From NCBI GenBank assembly GCA_015679605.1, contig JAAAVE010000298.1, positions 1,816-20,387 of the forward strand: DNA of 18,572 nucleotides. The letters run 5' to 3'. This DNA is from Podila epigama. Lineage: Eukaryota; Mortierellomycota; Mortierellomycetes; Mortierellales; Mortierellaceae. Under the pieces are notes generated by a model. That model saw only the letters and a program-made list of their open reading frames with translations. It did not search any database and was not told the origin of the DNA. Numbering within the stretch: the stretch's first letter is position 1; the number at the start of each line of letters is the position of its first letter. Below, one piece after another: positions 1-9,700 of the stretch. Made by a program: the position numbers and the translations under genes.

Positions 1-144
1 GAAATAGGTTGCACATTGTGGTGTATGGGTGTCAGTGTTTTTTGTTTGGATTTCCCAACATTCATTCCGACCAAACACCCGCGCGTCACCATCAGATTGA
101 CAAAAATCAAAGAAAAGAGTATGAAAATGATATTGATGACTTAC

Positions 145-988
145 CGTGTAAGGTCGATCGCGACCTCCAAGAACAATACGAAACTGACAAACGTCCTCCT
201 TCAACATTGGATAATCAGAGGGATCCAAGGGCTCTGTGATGCCGACGACAACAACTTGATCCAGCTTGATTGGACTATAATCCTGTCTGGGTAGGTTGCC
301 ATGTATCACCAACTCCTTGTAGAGAGACTGTCGTACGCTGCTGTAGGCACCGTCTGCGCCCACCAAGATGTCCCCGTGATACACCGTGCCATCAGCGCAG
401 TGGCATGAGACACCAATATCATCCTGACTGGTTGAGATGATCCGTTTTCCTGTCAAGATCTTTTCTGGTGGGACATGTGCCAAGAATATAGTGTGAAGGT
501 CTGGTCTAGACATGACAATTCCATAGTACGAATAACTATTATAATAGAAAATGAAAGGAGATGGTGGGTGTATTAGTGGTAATAGTGAGGAAAGTCAGGA
601 GCAAGTATTTTGATATTTGTCAAAGTTGGGAGATGATCGACAAACACATAGGCCTTAACAAAAAAAAAATAATCCCCAAATACTATCTTTACTCGAGTTG
701 ACCATATGCAAAGTCGACGGAACCCAGATCGGAGCCGTCCTCACGTTTGATGCAGAACTGGCTCATGGGCTTGCAGATACGTTCGACCTCAGCCCAGAGA
801 CCGAGTTGTTTGAGGAGTGGGACGACTGAGGCGTGGAGGGAGATGGCGCTACCGAGTGGGCTGTTGAAGGTGGATCGTTCGAGGATGAGGTAGTCGACTT
901 TTTTGTCCTCGGGTAGGCGTTCGAGCATGATGGCTAGCCCGAGACCTCCCAGTCCTGCGCCAGCGATGAGGATCTGAGTACGCGGCAT
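145..988 (-). CDS. FAD-dependent monooxygenase (salicylate hydroxylase-like), N-terminal part
   Basis: This is the N-terminal half of a class A flavoprotein monooxygenase, a family that hydroxylates aromatic or other small substrates using FAD, NAD(P)H and oxygen. The start at 988 begins the protein directly before the nucleotide-binding strand. GAGLGG (residues 10-15) is the dinucleotide-binding glycine motif, Glu37 is the likely ribose-binding acid, Arg109-Pro-Asp-Leu is the family RPDL motif, and GADGAYSSVR (about 158-167) is the DG motif. Exon 1 is 693-988 and exon 2 is 145-535, separated by a 157-base intron (donor GTAAAG, acceptor TAATAG); residue 99 is split across it. Exon 2 ends at donor GTAAGT (139-144). 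No minus-strand AG occurs between 1 and 138, so the next exon lies beyond the left edge. About 229 residues are visible. Substrate cannot be told. It is transcribed divergently from the CBS-like gene. Confidence 0.85.
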
Positions 989-1079
989 GATAACGTGTGT
1001 TGTGTGTTGTGTATCTGTTATGTGGGTGTGGATGCTCCAGTGTACATGTGCTATGCGAGTATGTTGCAAAAATGAATGA

Positions 1080-1112
1080 GAGTGAGTGAGTGAGTGAGTG
1101 AGTGAGTGAGTG
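1080..1112. repeat. GTGA tetranucleotide microsatellite
   Basis: About eight tandem copies of GAGT/GTGA followed by a short GTGTGAG tail. It lies about 90-125 bases upstream of the monooxygenase start, in its leader or promoter. Confidence 0.9.
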
Positions 1113-1375
1113 TGAGGGTATGGACAAAAGTGAGGGTGCAAAAAGAAGAAGAAGAGGAGGAGGGGTTGGGTGGTGGGTGGGACAAATAGAACAATAAATA
1201 AAAGCAAAGAAGAAAAAAGAAGACGAGAAATAAATGGAAGGATGGGTGGACGGATAACGAAGGAGAACCCGGGATGATGTTGAACAACACTCCTGCAAAA
1301 CACTGTTCACAAATAAACAAAAACAAAAATATCAAAAAGCATGGCCCGATGCGAATGCGAACAATGCGTGTGTCC

Positions 1376-1392
1376 TTTTTTTTTTTTTTTTT
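1376..1392. repeat. T17 homopolymer run
   Basis: Seventeen consecutive T in the divergent intergenic region, about 285 bases upstream of the CBS-like start. Such dA:dT tracts commonly disfavour nucleosomes at fungal promoters; a role here is inference. Confidence 0.75.
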
Positions 1393-1677
1393 AAGGTTGT
1401 CATGGCAATAGGGCGGGAATATTTTCAACTCAATTGCAACTACACATTTTCCCATTTTTCGTCATCACTCACCTCAGTCACTCACTCAACCTTGCGCTCT
1501 CTTTGCTCACTTCACTTGCAAGTTGCAACCCCACCCGCACTCACTCCAGCCACTTGGTGCGCCCAAACCCAAAAGGACTTGTACTCCTTTTAATACTCTT
1601 TTTGGTTCGTTTCCAATGGACCCTTCATTTCATTCCTCATTCATTCCTCATTCATTCCTTACTCACCTCACTCACCA

Positions 1678-3908
1678 ATGTCAAAAGTCGCTCCTCCTGC
1701 CATCACTGACGCCGTCCCAGGCAAGTCTCAAGTCCCTAGTCCCAAGTCCCAAGTCTCAAGCTTCGTCTTTAAAAAGCTTCCCACGCTCCGCTCTCCTTCT
1801 CTAACGCAGACTCGGCTCTCATACTCACATATACATATTCACATTCTTCAAATAGACACCATCGGCAACACGCCCATCGTCCGCCTTGCCTCGGAAGGAT
1901 GCAAGGCGCAAGGTAGCCCTCCGATTTGACATGCAACAAACGCTTCATCATACATTCGCGTGCAGACACGCCTTAACTCTGTGGCACTCTTTCATCCTTC
2001 ACTTGCCCTACTTCAGTCGAGCTTCTCGCCAAGCTAGAGTACACTAATCCCAGTGGATCAATCAAGGACAGAGTCGCTCAAAGGATCATCGCCAACCTAG
2101 CAGCTGCCAACAAGGTCATTGATTCAACCACAGTCCTCGTTGTACCCAGCAGCGGTAATCTCGTCATCAGTCTCGCCTTGCTCGCGCCTCGTCACGGCCA
2201 ATACAAGGTCATCGGACTGGTCCCAGAGCGCACGAGCCAGGACAGAATCCAAGTCTTGAAATCCTTTGGCGTTGACATCGTTCGTACCCCAATCGAGGCT
2301 CATGCTGACTCGGCCGAATCTCAGTTCTCGATTGCTAAAAAGATTGCCACCGACTTGCCCAATGCCATCTTGGTCGACGAGGTAAGATAAAAAGAGTATC
2401 AACATATAATATGGATGACTCAGGCATGAGGTTCACAAAGGGGGGGAAAAAAAAGGCGACTTGACTGAAATGCCAGACTCTGATTCGTTGGAAATGATAC
2501 CATGCCGATTGCGATTTTTATTATTTTTTTTTAGTTCGTTAACCCTGCTGGTGTTCAGGCCCATGCCGAAGTTACTACTGAAGAGATTTTTATTCAGGTA
2601 TGTGGTCGAAATCATCCACATCCTTTTTTTTTCATCACTTGTACATTGGTCACCGTAGATAATTGTTTGTTGAACATTCTCGCGTGTATTTTTTTGTTCA
2701 TCGTGTGATATGATAGTGTGAGGGACGCTTGGACGTATTGGTGGTCGGAGTCGAATCTGGAAGTGCTATCACAGGATTGGCAAGGACATTGAAGAGCAAG
2801 ATCCCTGGTCTCGTTGTCGTTGGGGTGGAACCTGAGCACTCATCAGTTCAGGATGGCATCGTTCGCACTGGAACATGGAAGGTCGAAGACATTGGTGGCA
2901 ACTTTACCCCAGCTGTGCTGGACAAGAGCCTTGTCGACCACTGGATCCAGGTCTCTGATCAAGAGTCATACTCGACAGCTCGCCGACTTATCCGTGAAGA
3001 AGGCGTGTTTTGTGGTAAGTTAGACGCTACTTTGCTTTTATTATCTCACGCGTCGAATCGGTGTCAACTCGGCAAACCATTATGAACATGACTTGACAAA
3101 ATCGTCTTTTCCATTGCCAATTGAATAATCATCAACCATAGGACCATCTTCGGGAAGCGTGGTTGCGGCCGCAGTACAGTACGCAAAGTCATGGACAAAG
3201 GACTCCAAACCACGAGTCTTGACCATCCTGAACGATACTGCTCGTAACTATAGCTCGACCTTGCTCTCAGATGACTGGCTTCTCGAGCACGATCTCATGG
3301 ACGAACACATGGCAAAAGCAGCAGCATACCACCGCCATGAAAAGTACAGGGCCGCCAGTGTAGAAGAGCTCCAGCTTCCTGCTGCAGTGACAGTACCACC
3401 GACATCCACGGTCGGCTACGCACTCGATCTCATGATGACTCGCGAGTTCTCACAGCTGCCAGTACTGAACCCCACCAATCGAAAGTTGATGGGCTACATC
3501 TCGCTTACAGCCCTGACCACGCTCTTGGAAGAGGGTCGTGCCAAGGAATCTGACCTCGTTTCTCAATGGATGTATTCTTTCTTGAAGAAGAACAAGCAAG
3601 GAGGATCACAGTCAAAGTGAGTGTCTATTCAGCCGTGTTTTGTGTCTACAGTAACGAACTTGGTGGATGTGAGTCGCCATATATCGTAGCATCACCGTCT
3701 AATATTCTTCTTCTTTCTAACTACTTTTCCTTATAGATATGAGGTGATTACACCATCGACGCCATTGGCAGACCTTTCCAAGTTCTTTGAAAAACACTCG
3801 TTTGCAGTTGTCACGGACGATGACCGTCGTTGGTGCCTCGGTGTTGCCACCAAGTACGACCTGATGACTTTCCTTAACCGTCGTCAAAGTGCTGGTCGGT
3901 CATATTAG
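1678..3908 (+). CDS. Cystathionine beta-synthase-like PLP protein with C-terminal CBS-domain pair
   Basis: Fold-type II PLP enzyme related to cystathionine beta-synthase, which joins serine and homocysteine in transsulfuration. Exons: 1678-1720, 1856-1912, 2017-2381, 2535-2597, 2717-3014, 3142-3616, 3737-3908; all junctions keep frame and give 490 residues (yeast about 507, human 551). The catalytic domain starts at TIGNTPIVRL (16-25). NPSGSIKDR (44-52) carries the likely Schiff-base Lys50, PSSGN (77-81) is the asparagine loop, and CGPSSGS (275-281) matches the family serine loop. Two CBS (Bateman) repeats cover about 349-405 and 435-485. There is no N-terminal heme-binding segment, as in other fungi. 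Oddities: the glycine-rich phosphate loop reads ESGSA (189-193) rather than the usual GTGGT, and the position of the catalytic Tyr is Phe156. Intron 1 has a GC donor. It may be a divergent paralogue or a pseudoenzyme, so I leave the symbol blank. Confidence 0.88.
1721..1855 (+). other. Putative GC-AG intron 1 of the CBS-like gene
   Basis: The junction CAG|GCAAGT matches a donor consensus except for C at the second intron base. The acceptor is CAAATAG before 1856. Splicing joins G (phase 1) to AC to give Asp15 directly before TIGNTP, matching the family start of the domain. No GT donor nearby has both the right phase and a good consensus. The 135-base intron has no stop in the coding frame, so retention would add 45 residues. 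Confidence 0.6.
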
Positions 3909-4109
3909 AGAGACCCTTAAGAATACATTTTTTCTCGGTTCATTGTACATCTTTGACCTTTTGACCTCGAATTTGAGCATCAAAAAAACACATCATCCAC
4001 AAAGCATTGGAACCATCATCCATTTTTGTTTCCTATTGTATTAAAAACACCAGAAACAATTCATCTACCTCCCCAAAGAAAAAAAAAAAGATAATACCCT
4101 TGCGAGTAG
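3909..4109. promoter_or_regulatory. Spacer between CBS-like and Arp10 genes
   Basis: These 201 bases hold the 3' end of the CBS-like transcript and the promoter of the next gene, read in the same direction. It is AT-rich, with an A10 run just before 4091 and a TATTAAAAACA stretch around 4040. No gene is visible. Confidence 0.45.
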
Positions 4110-6415
4110 ATGGCTCTACCATTGTCAAAGATTCGAGATCTCTCGTTCAAGACCTCCATTTATGGCATTGAAGAGCGCATTGTTCTTGACATTGGCTCTT
4201 GTTATCTCAAATGCGGTTTTTCAGGAGAGGCACGACCCAGACATTTCCTACCTCTTTTCTTGACTGAAGAAGCATTGGATGACTACTTGGGCTTGAAAAA
4301 GCCGAGTCAGGCGCATTGGGGCCAGGAATGTGGTGAGCTTTGCAATGAAAAGACACACGAGACTTGTCGTTCGTCGAACCCATATGAGGTATGAAACAAA
4401 AAAGCACAAAGTGTACCTCTCACCCCCCTTCCTTCGTCCTTAAACCATCGTTGTCTAGAACGATGGCTGTTGACACATGACAATTGACCAGGCGTGATTT
4501 TTTTTTTTTTTACACGTTTCGTTTGAACATTTGACACTAGTACGCCGAGCTTTATGAGTTGGATATGATGCGAAAGAATAGCAAAGGGCAGTCAGAACAG
4601 GAACGGCTTCAGATTCTGGAAGAGCGACTCTCGGAATATCTCTATGATGTTTACTTCAAGTATGGGTCTGGCATATTGGAAGCGTCCTTTGACAAGTGTA
4701 ATTCGTTCGTCGCAGGATTTAGCATTGACTTTATCTTTTTCCATTTTTCCACCCCTCCTATTTCCCCCTTCACAAATGTCCACATGCATTTTTGTTAGAT
4801 ATCTGCTGACAGACCCAAAGCAGAGAAAGGTCATCATTTGCGAGTCACCATTGGCTCCAATAGCCTTGAAGCAAACCATTGCCAAAGTTCTCTTTGACAA
4901 GTTGCAGGTATAATATCATATTTCTGATCTCTTTCCTCCACCGAAATTCAGGAATTTGATAACAAAAAAAAATATTCAGACTTGGCTGAACGTGTTCATT
5001 TCAGGAACCAACGACAAAAAAAATTGTATTCAACTTGGCTGAACATGTTGTCATCACTTTTTCTCTTCGTGGTTCTTCAATAGGTTCCATCAGTCTCGTT
5101 TACGCCCTCACATTTGTTGGCGCTGCTGACCACAGGAACAGCCACAGGACTCGTTATTGATTGCGGACATTTGGAGACATCCGTTCTGCCTGTACGTTTT
5201 TTATTTTGTTATTCCTTTTTATCAGTATCTCGTTGACAATATCTTTTCATTTATTCATTGCCATGGACTGTAGTCGAGATTCGTGAAAAAAAATATCTTA
5301 CAGAAACAAAATGGCACTTTCTTTCACTCTTATCCAACTAGATATACGCCTCTCGACCATTGACATCATTTATTAGGACGACACCACGCGCAGGGAAATT
5401 TCTGTCAACACATTTGAAACAGCTTCTCCGAGAAAAGTGCCCCATTTCATTGGTGGACAACCCGACTGATCTTCGCATTATACCCGAGGGCATGCTGACG
5501 AGCGCCTTTCTCGAGACGATCAAGTGTCGGTTGCTGTTTGCATCTCCCTTGATCATCAATGCTCGAGATAATATCGGGGAGGAGGAAATGAACAACAACT
5601 ACAGGGATGTATCGACATCGACAGAAGTGCATGTGGAGGTATGGCTTGAAGAGGAACAGGCGCGAGGCATTCTTGCGATCCCAGGTTGGATCCGTGAGCG
5701 AGCCTGTGAGTGTCTCTTCAATGGCGACGAGGATGCTGAGAGTTTGACGAATTGTATTCTGGAGGCGGTGTCCAAGGCACCCTCGGATCTTCGTCGGCCC
5801 TTGATCAGCTCATTGTTGTTGATTGGTGGTACGGCTCAGTTGCCCAACTTGCAGAATCGGTTGTTGCAGGAGATAAAGCGCTCATTGCAGATGAACAAGC
5901 GTTGGAAACATTTATCAGGATTAGCAGATTCAGTTCGCTTCTTGGACGATTTGACAGCGGCGGACGAGGCGGCTGCTGCTGCTGCTGCTGCCGCCGCCGC
6001 TTCTGCTCAAATGTCGAGTTCGAGTTCGTCTTTGAATGTCAGTGGAAATCTATCCACGAGTGGTAGCACGCAGTCCATGTTGGACTTGGACCCGAGTAGC
6101 TCACCTTCCACTACTACAGAGCGTGATCGGGAGAGGCGTAGGAAGCGTGAGCAAGGCAAGAAGGCATACCAGAGCAGTGGCAAAGTCTTTAGTCCCAACT
6201 GTAGAGCTTGGATTGGCGGATCGCTTGTAGGATCTCTAAAGTCCTCAGGACCAGAGCTTTTGCGCGAGAACTTTAACGGAACTGTGCCAGACTGGTCGAC
6301 TTCGATCACCTATGTTGGGAATGGAGGGCAACAAGGTGGATCATTGACAGGATCTGCCATGGATACTGTTGCTTCTTCGTCTTTGGTAGCATCGGCACTT
6401 GCCATCTCGTATTGA
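4110..6415 (+). CDS. ARP10: Actin-related protein Arp10/Arp11, dynactin pointed-end subunit
   Basis: Divergent actin-fold subunit that caps the pointed end of the dynactin Arp1 filament and supports dynein-based transport of vesicles and nuclei. Exons: 4110-4388, 4541-4659, 4799-4907, 5084-5191, 5342-6415; all junctions are GT-AG and in frame, giving 562 residues. ERIVLDIGSCYLKCGFSGE (about 22-40) is the first phosphate-binding strand pair, VIICESPLAP and VPSVSFTPSHLLALL match the vertebrate ACTR10 pattern, and GLVIDCGHLETSVLPIY is the second phosphate loop. LLLIGGTAQLPNL (363-375), CRAWIGGSLVGSL (492-504) and a near-terminal VPDWS complete the actin C-terminal core. It is longer than human ACTR10 (about 417), chiefly because of a low-complexity insertion at about 409-486 and an extended segment after the first strand pair (about 50-93). 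Arp10 and ACTR10/Arp11 are names for the same subunit type. Confidence 0.88.
4947..5052 (+). repeat. Imperfect 53-base tandem duplication in Arp10 intron 3
   Basis: Two copies, starting at 4947 and 5000, each read TTCAGGAA, a variable stretch, an A-run, ATTCA, then CTTGGCTGAAC and TGTT. The shared words are offset by 53 bases. Both lie inside the intron 4908-5083. Confidence 0.75.
5962..6180 (+). repeat. Ala/Ser-rich and charged low-complexity insertion in Arp10
   Basis: Inside exon 5, tandem GCT/GCC codons (about 5970-6002) encode 11 consecutive Ala (residues 415-425). Six Ser (430-435), a Ser/Thr-rich stretch and an Arg/Glu/Lys-rich segment (about 465-479) follow, before the actin fold resumes at KVFSPNCRAWIGG. 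The frame is open throughout, so this is protein-coding and not an intron. It is probably a disordered surface loop prone to length change. Confidence 0.8.
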
Positions 6416-6765
6416 ATAAAAACCCATCTAAACATGCTTCATATCACATATTCATGTACATTCATATATTTTTTTGAATATGAATTTATTTCAAAGGTCT
6501 ATGCTGTTTATAATACATTGTTGTATAGAGAATAGAATGGATGTTTTCCTTTTCTTCTTTTGAGTGTCTGATCTTGATGTTTCTTGTTGGGCACATAAAC
6601 CGGCTCAATGGTTGTTTGTGTCTTCACTGGAAAAATGTCGATGAGAACGTGTGATCAGAAAAAGTTTGCAATCAATTTCTCTGTTTTTTTGTTTTTTTCT
6701 TTTTTTTTGCTGTTTTCCATTTTTAAAAAATATCCTCAGGTTGTTGTTGTTGTTGTTAAGGTGGA
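6416..6765. other. Convergent 3' region between Arp10 and glutamate synthase genes
   Basis: The two genes end facing each other across 350 AT-rich bases, so both 3' untranslated regions and poly(A) sites should fit here. AATAAA on the plus strand (6415-6420) overlaps the Arp10 stop codon and is probably too early to be the signal. On the minus strand AATAAA lies at 6485-6490. A GTT repeat (6739-6757) sits just past the glutamate synthase stop. No gene is visible. Confidence 0.5.
6739..6757. repeat. GTT trinucleotide repeat
   Basis: Six tandem TTG/GTT units lie 9 bases past the glutamate synthase stop. In the transcript this reads as an AAC repeat at the start of the 3' untranslated region. 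Confidence 0.75.
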
Positions 6766-9700
6766 TTATGCCGTGGCGACCAAGGATGAGGCACCGTGTT
6801 GAGTCTGCATAGCCAAGGCCTTAAGGGAACGGCGCTGGAGACCTCCAGTGACGGGGAGAAGAGTGTTGCCGATCAAGTACTCATCGACTTCACGAGCGCA
6901 CTGGCGACCCTCGTTAATACCCCAGACAATGAGGGACTGACCACGGCGGGCATCACCGGCAGCAAAGACGTTGCTGACGCTTGTCTGGTAAGAGCCGTTG
7001 GGGGTCTCAATGTTGGAACGTCCATCGAGCTTGACACCAACAGACTTGAGGAGCTGAGCCTCAGGTCCCATGAAACCCATGGAAAGAAGAACGAGATCTG
7101 CCTGGAAGTATTGCTCAGTACCAGGCATCTCCTTCATGGACCAGCGGCCAGTGGCGTCCTGAGTCCACTCGACACGGATGGTGTTAAGACCCTTGACCTT
7201 GCCATTGCCATCCGACACAAACTCCTTGGTCACAATCGAGTACTCACGAGGATCCTTTCCGAAATGCGACTGAACTTCCGAGTGACCATAGTCTTGCTTG
7301 AAGACACGGGGGAACTGGGGCCATGGGTTGTCCTTGGCGCGGGTGGCTGGGGGCTGAGGCAGAAGCTCAAAGTTGACGATCGAAGTGGCACCGTGACGGA
7401 GCGAGGTAGCAATGCAGTCGCATCCCGTGTCACCACCTCCAATAACAACAACGTGCTTGCCCTTAGCCGAGATGTATTTGCCATCGTTCAACTCCGAATC
7501 GAGGAGAGATTGCGTGTTGAGCTGAAGGAACTCCATAGCAAAGTGGATACCATCCAAGTTGCGGTTGGCAATGGGCAAGTCACGGGGCCAGGTGGCACCA
7601 GTGGCGAGAACCAAAGCGTCGTTCTCGTCGCGGATGGTGTTGACATCGTGGGTGACACCAACGTGAGTGTTGGGCACAAACTTGATGCCCTCAGCAGCCA
7701 TGAGGTCAATACGGCGTTGCACAACGCCCTTGTCGAGCTTCATGTTGGGGATACCGTACATGAGAAGACCTCCGAAGCGGTCGTTGCGATCATAGACCGT
7801 GACGCTGTGGCCAGCCTTGTTGAGCTGGTCAGCGGCGGCCAAACCTGCGGGACCCGAACCAATGATGGCAACCTTCTTGCCTGTACGGAAGGTGGGGGGA
7901 CGAGGCTTCATCCAGCCCATCTCGAAACCACGGTCAATAATGGCACACTCGATCGACTTGATGGCCACAGGCAACTCATTGATGCCAAGGACACAGGAGC
8001 CCTCGCAGGGAGCGGGGCAGACACGGCCAGTGAACTCGGGGAAGTTGTTTGTCATCAACAAACGGTTGAGGGCTTCCTCCCACTGGTTCTTGAAGACCAG
8101 GTCGTTCCACTTGGGAATAATGTTACCAATGGGACAACCGGTAGAGTTGCTCTGACAGAATGGAACACCGCAGTCCATGCAACGCGCAGCCTGGACCTGG
8201 AGCTCGCCGTCGCTGAGACGGGCCGAAATCTCCTTGTAGTCCTTGGTGCGCTTCTTGGGGTTGCGGTAAGAATCGCCGCGACGCTTGTACTTCATGAAGC
8301 CACGGACCTTGTCGACCATCTCACTGCGCTTCTTGTAAGTGTCGGCATCGACCATCGAGTCCTCAAGATCGACCAAAGCAGGCTCGTTGGGCTTGGGCTT
8401 GGCGGCGAGAGGAGCAGCGGTCAAGACAGGAGCGACGACATCGAGCGACCTTTGGGCAGCAGCAGCGAGCTTGGCAGCGCGCTGGGCATCAAGAACCTTG
8501 CGGTAATCAGTAGGCATGACCTTGACAATCTTGGGAAGATACTCGCCCAAGTTCTTGAGGATGCGGTCAGCGATGGCAGAACCGGTGTAGTGGCGATGAT
8601 CTTCAAGAGTATCCCGGAACCAGGCAACCTCCTCGTCCTCGTTGATAGTCTCGAATTCAACCATCTCCATGTTGACCTTGGACTTGAAGTCACCAGCAAG
8701 GTCCAAGACATAGGCGATACCGCCAGACATACCAGCTGCAAAGTTGCGACCAGTGGAACCCAAAACAACGACACGACCTCCAGTCATGTACTCGCATCCG
8801 TGATCACCGGTACCCTCAACAACGGCAGTCGCTCCCGAGTTACGGACAGCGAAACGCTCTGCAGCGATACCACCAAAGAAGGCCTTGCCACTTGTGGCAC
8901 CGTACAAGCAAGTGTTTCCGATAATGACGTTCTCCTCGCTCTTGAAGGTAGACACCTTGGGGGGGTAGACAATCAGACGACCACCAGAGAGACCCTTACC
9001 GACGTAATCGTTGGAGTCACCCTCAAGTTCGATGGTCACACCAGGAGCCAACCAGGCTCCGAGCGATTGACCAGCAGAGCCAGTCAGGTTGATATGGATG
9101 GTGTCATCGGGAAGACCGTTCTCACCATACTTGGAACTGACCTGGTACGAAACAGTAGTACCAAGGGCGCGGTCAGTGTTCACAACCTTACCCTCAAGTA
9201 CAACGCGGCGGCCAGTTTCAAGGGCCTCTTGGGCCTCGCTGATGAACTTGTTATCGAGACGGATGTGGTGCATGTGCTCCTGCTTGCGGACATTGAAGGT
9301 AGCGACACCAGGGCGGAGGGTGTGGGCAGGAGTGAGGATGGGCGACAAGTCGATGTTGGCGGTCTTGGCGTTGCGACGAGATTCATCGACGACGAGAACA
9401 TCGGTACGGCCAACCATCTCATTGATGGTGCGGAAACCAAGCTTGGCCATGATAGTACGGAGCTCCTCAGCGACATAGTAGAAGAAGTTGATGACATGCT
9501 CGGGAGAACCAGCAAACTTCTCGCGCAAGTGAGGGTCTTGGGTGGCAATACCGACAGGGCAGGTGTTGAGATGGCACTTGCGCATCATGGTGCATCCCAT
9601 AGCAATCAAGGGGGTGGTAGCGAAACCCCACTCTTCGGCACCGAGCAAGCAGGCAATGGCAACATCGCGACCAGTACGAATTTGACCATCAGTCTGGACA

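Larger units (their letters stand above)
989..1677. promoter_or_regulatory. Shared upstream region of divergent monooxygenase and CBS-like genes
   Basis: These 689 bases separate two genes read away from each other, so both promoters and both leaders should lie here. The strand shown is pyrimidine-rich toward 1678 and purine-rich toward 988, so each leader is pyrimidine-rich in its own transcript. It holds a GTGA microsatellite (about 1080-1112), a GA-rich stretch (1140-1235) and a T17 run (1376-1392). Open frames in it are low-complexity Ser/Pro/Leu/Phe and not convincing. I could not identify a specific TATA box or transcription-factor site. Confidence 0.5.

Noticed and set aside
506-535. 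Alternative acceptor (TCTAG, exon starting at 505) in the left monooxygenase
   Set aside because: It also keeps the frame but removes ten residues including the Arg of the conserved RPDL motif. The acceptor at 536 fits the family better.
989-1303. N-terminal extension of the left monooxygenase using an upstream start near 1303
   Set aside because: The added stretch is low-complexity Phe/Leu/Pro/His/Ser coded by the microsatellite and pyrimidine-rich DNA. The family begins right before the GAGLGG motif, so 988 is the better start.
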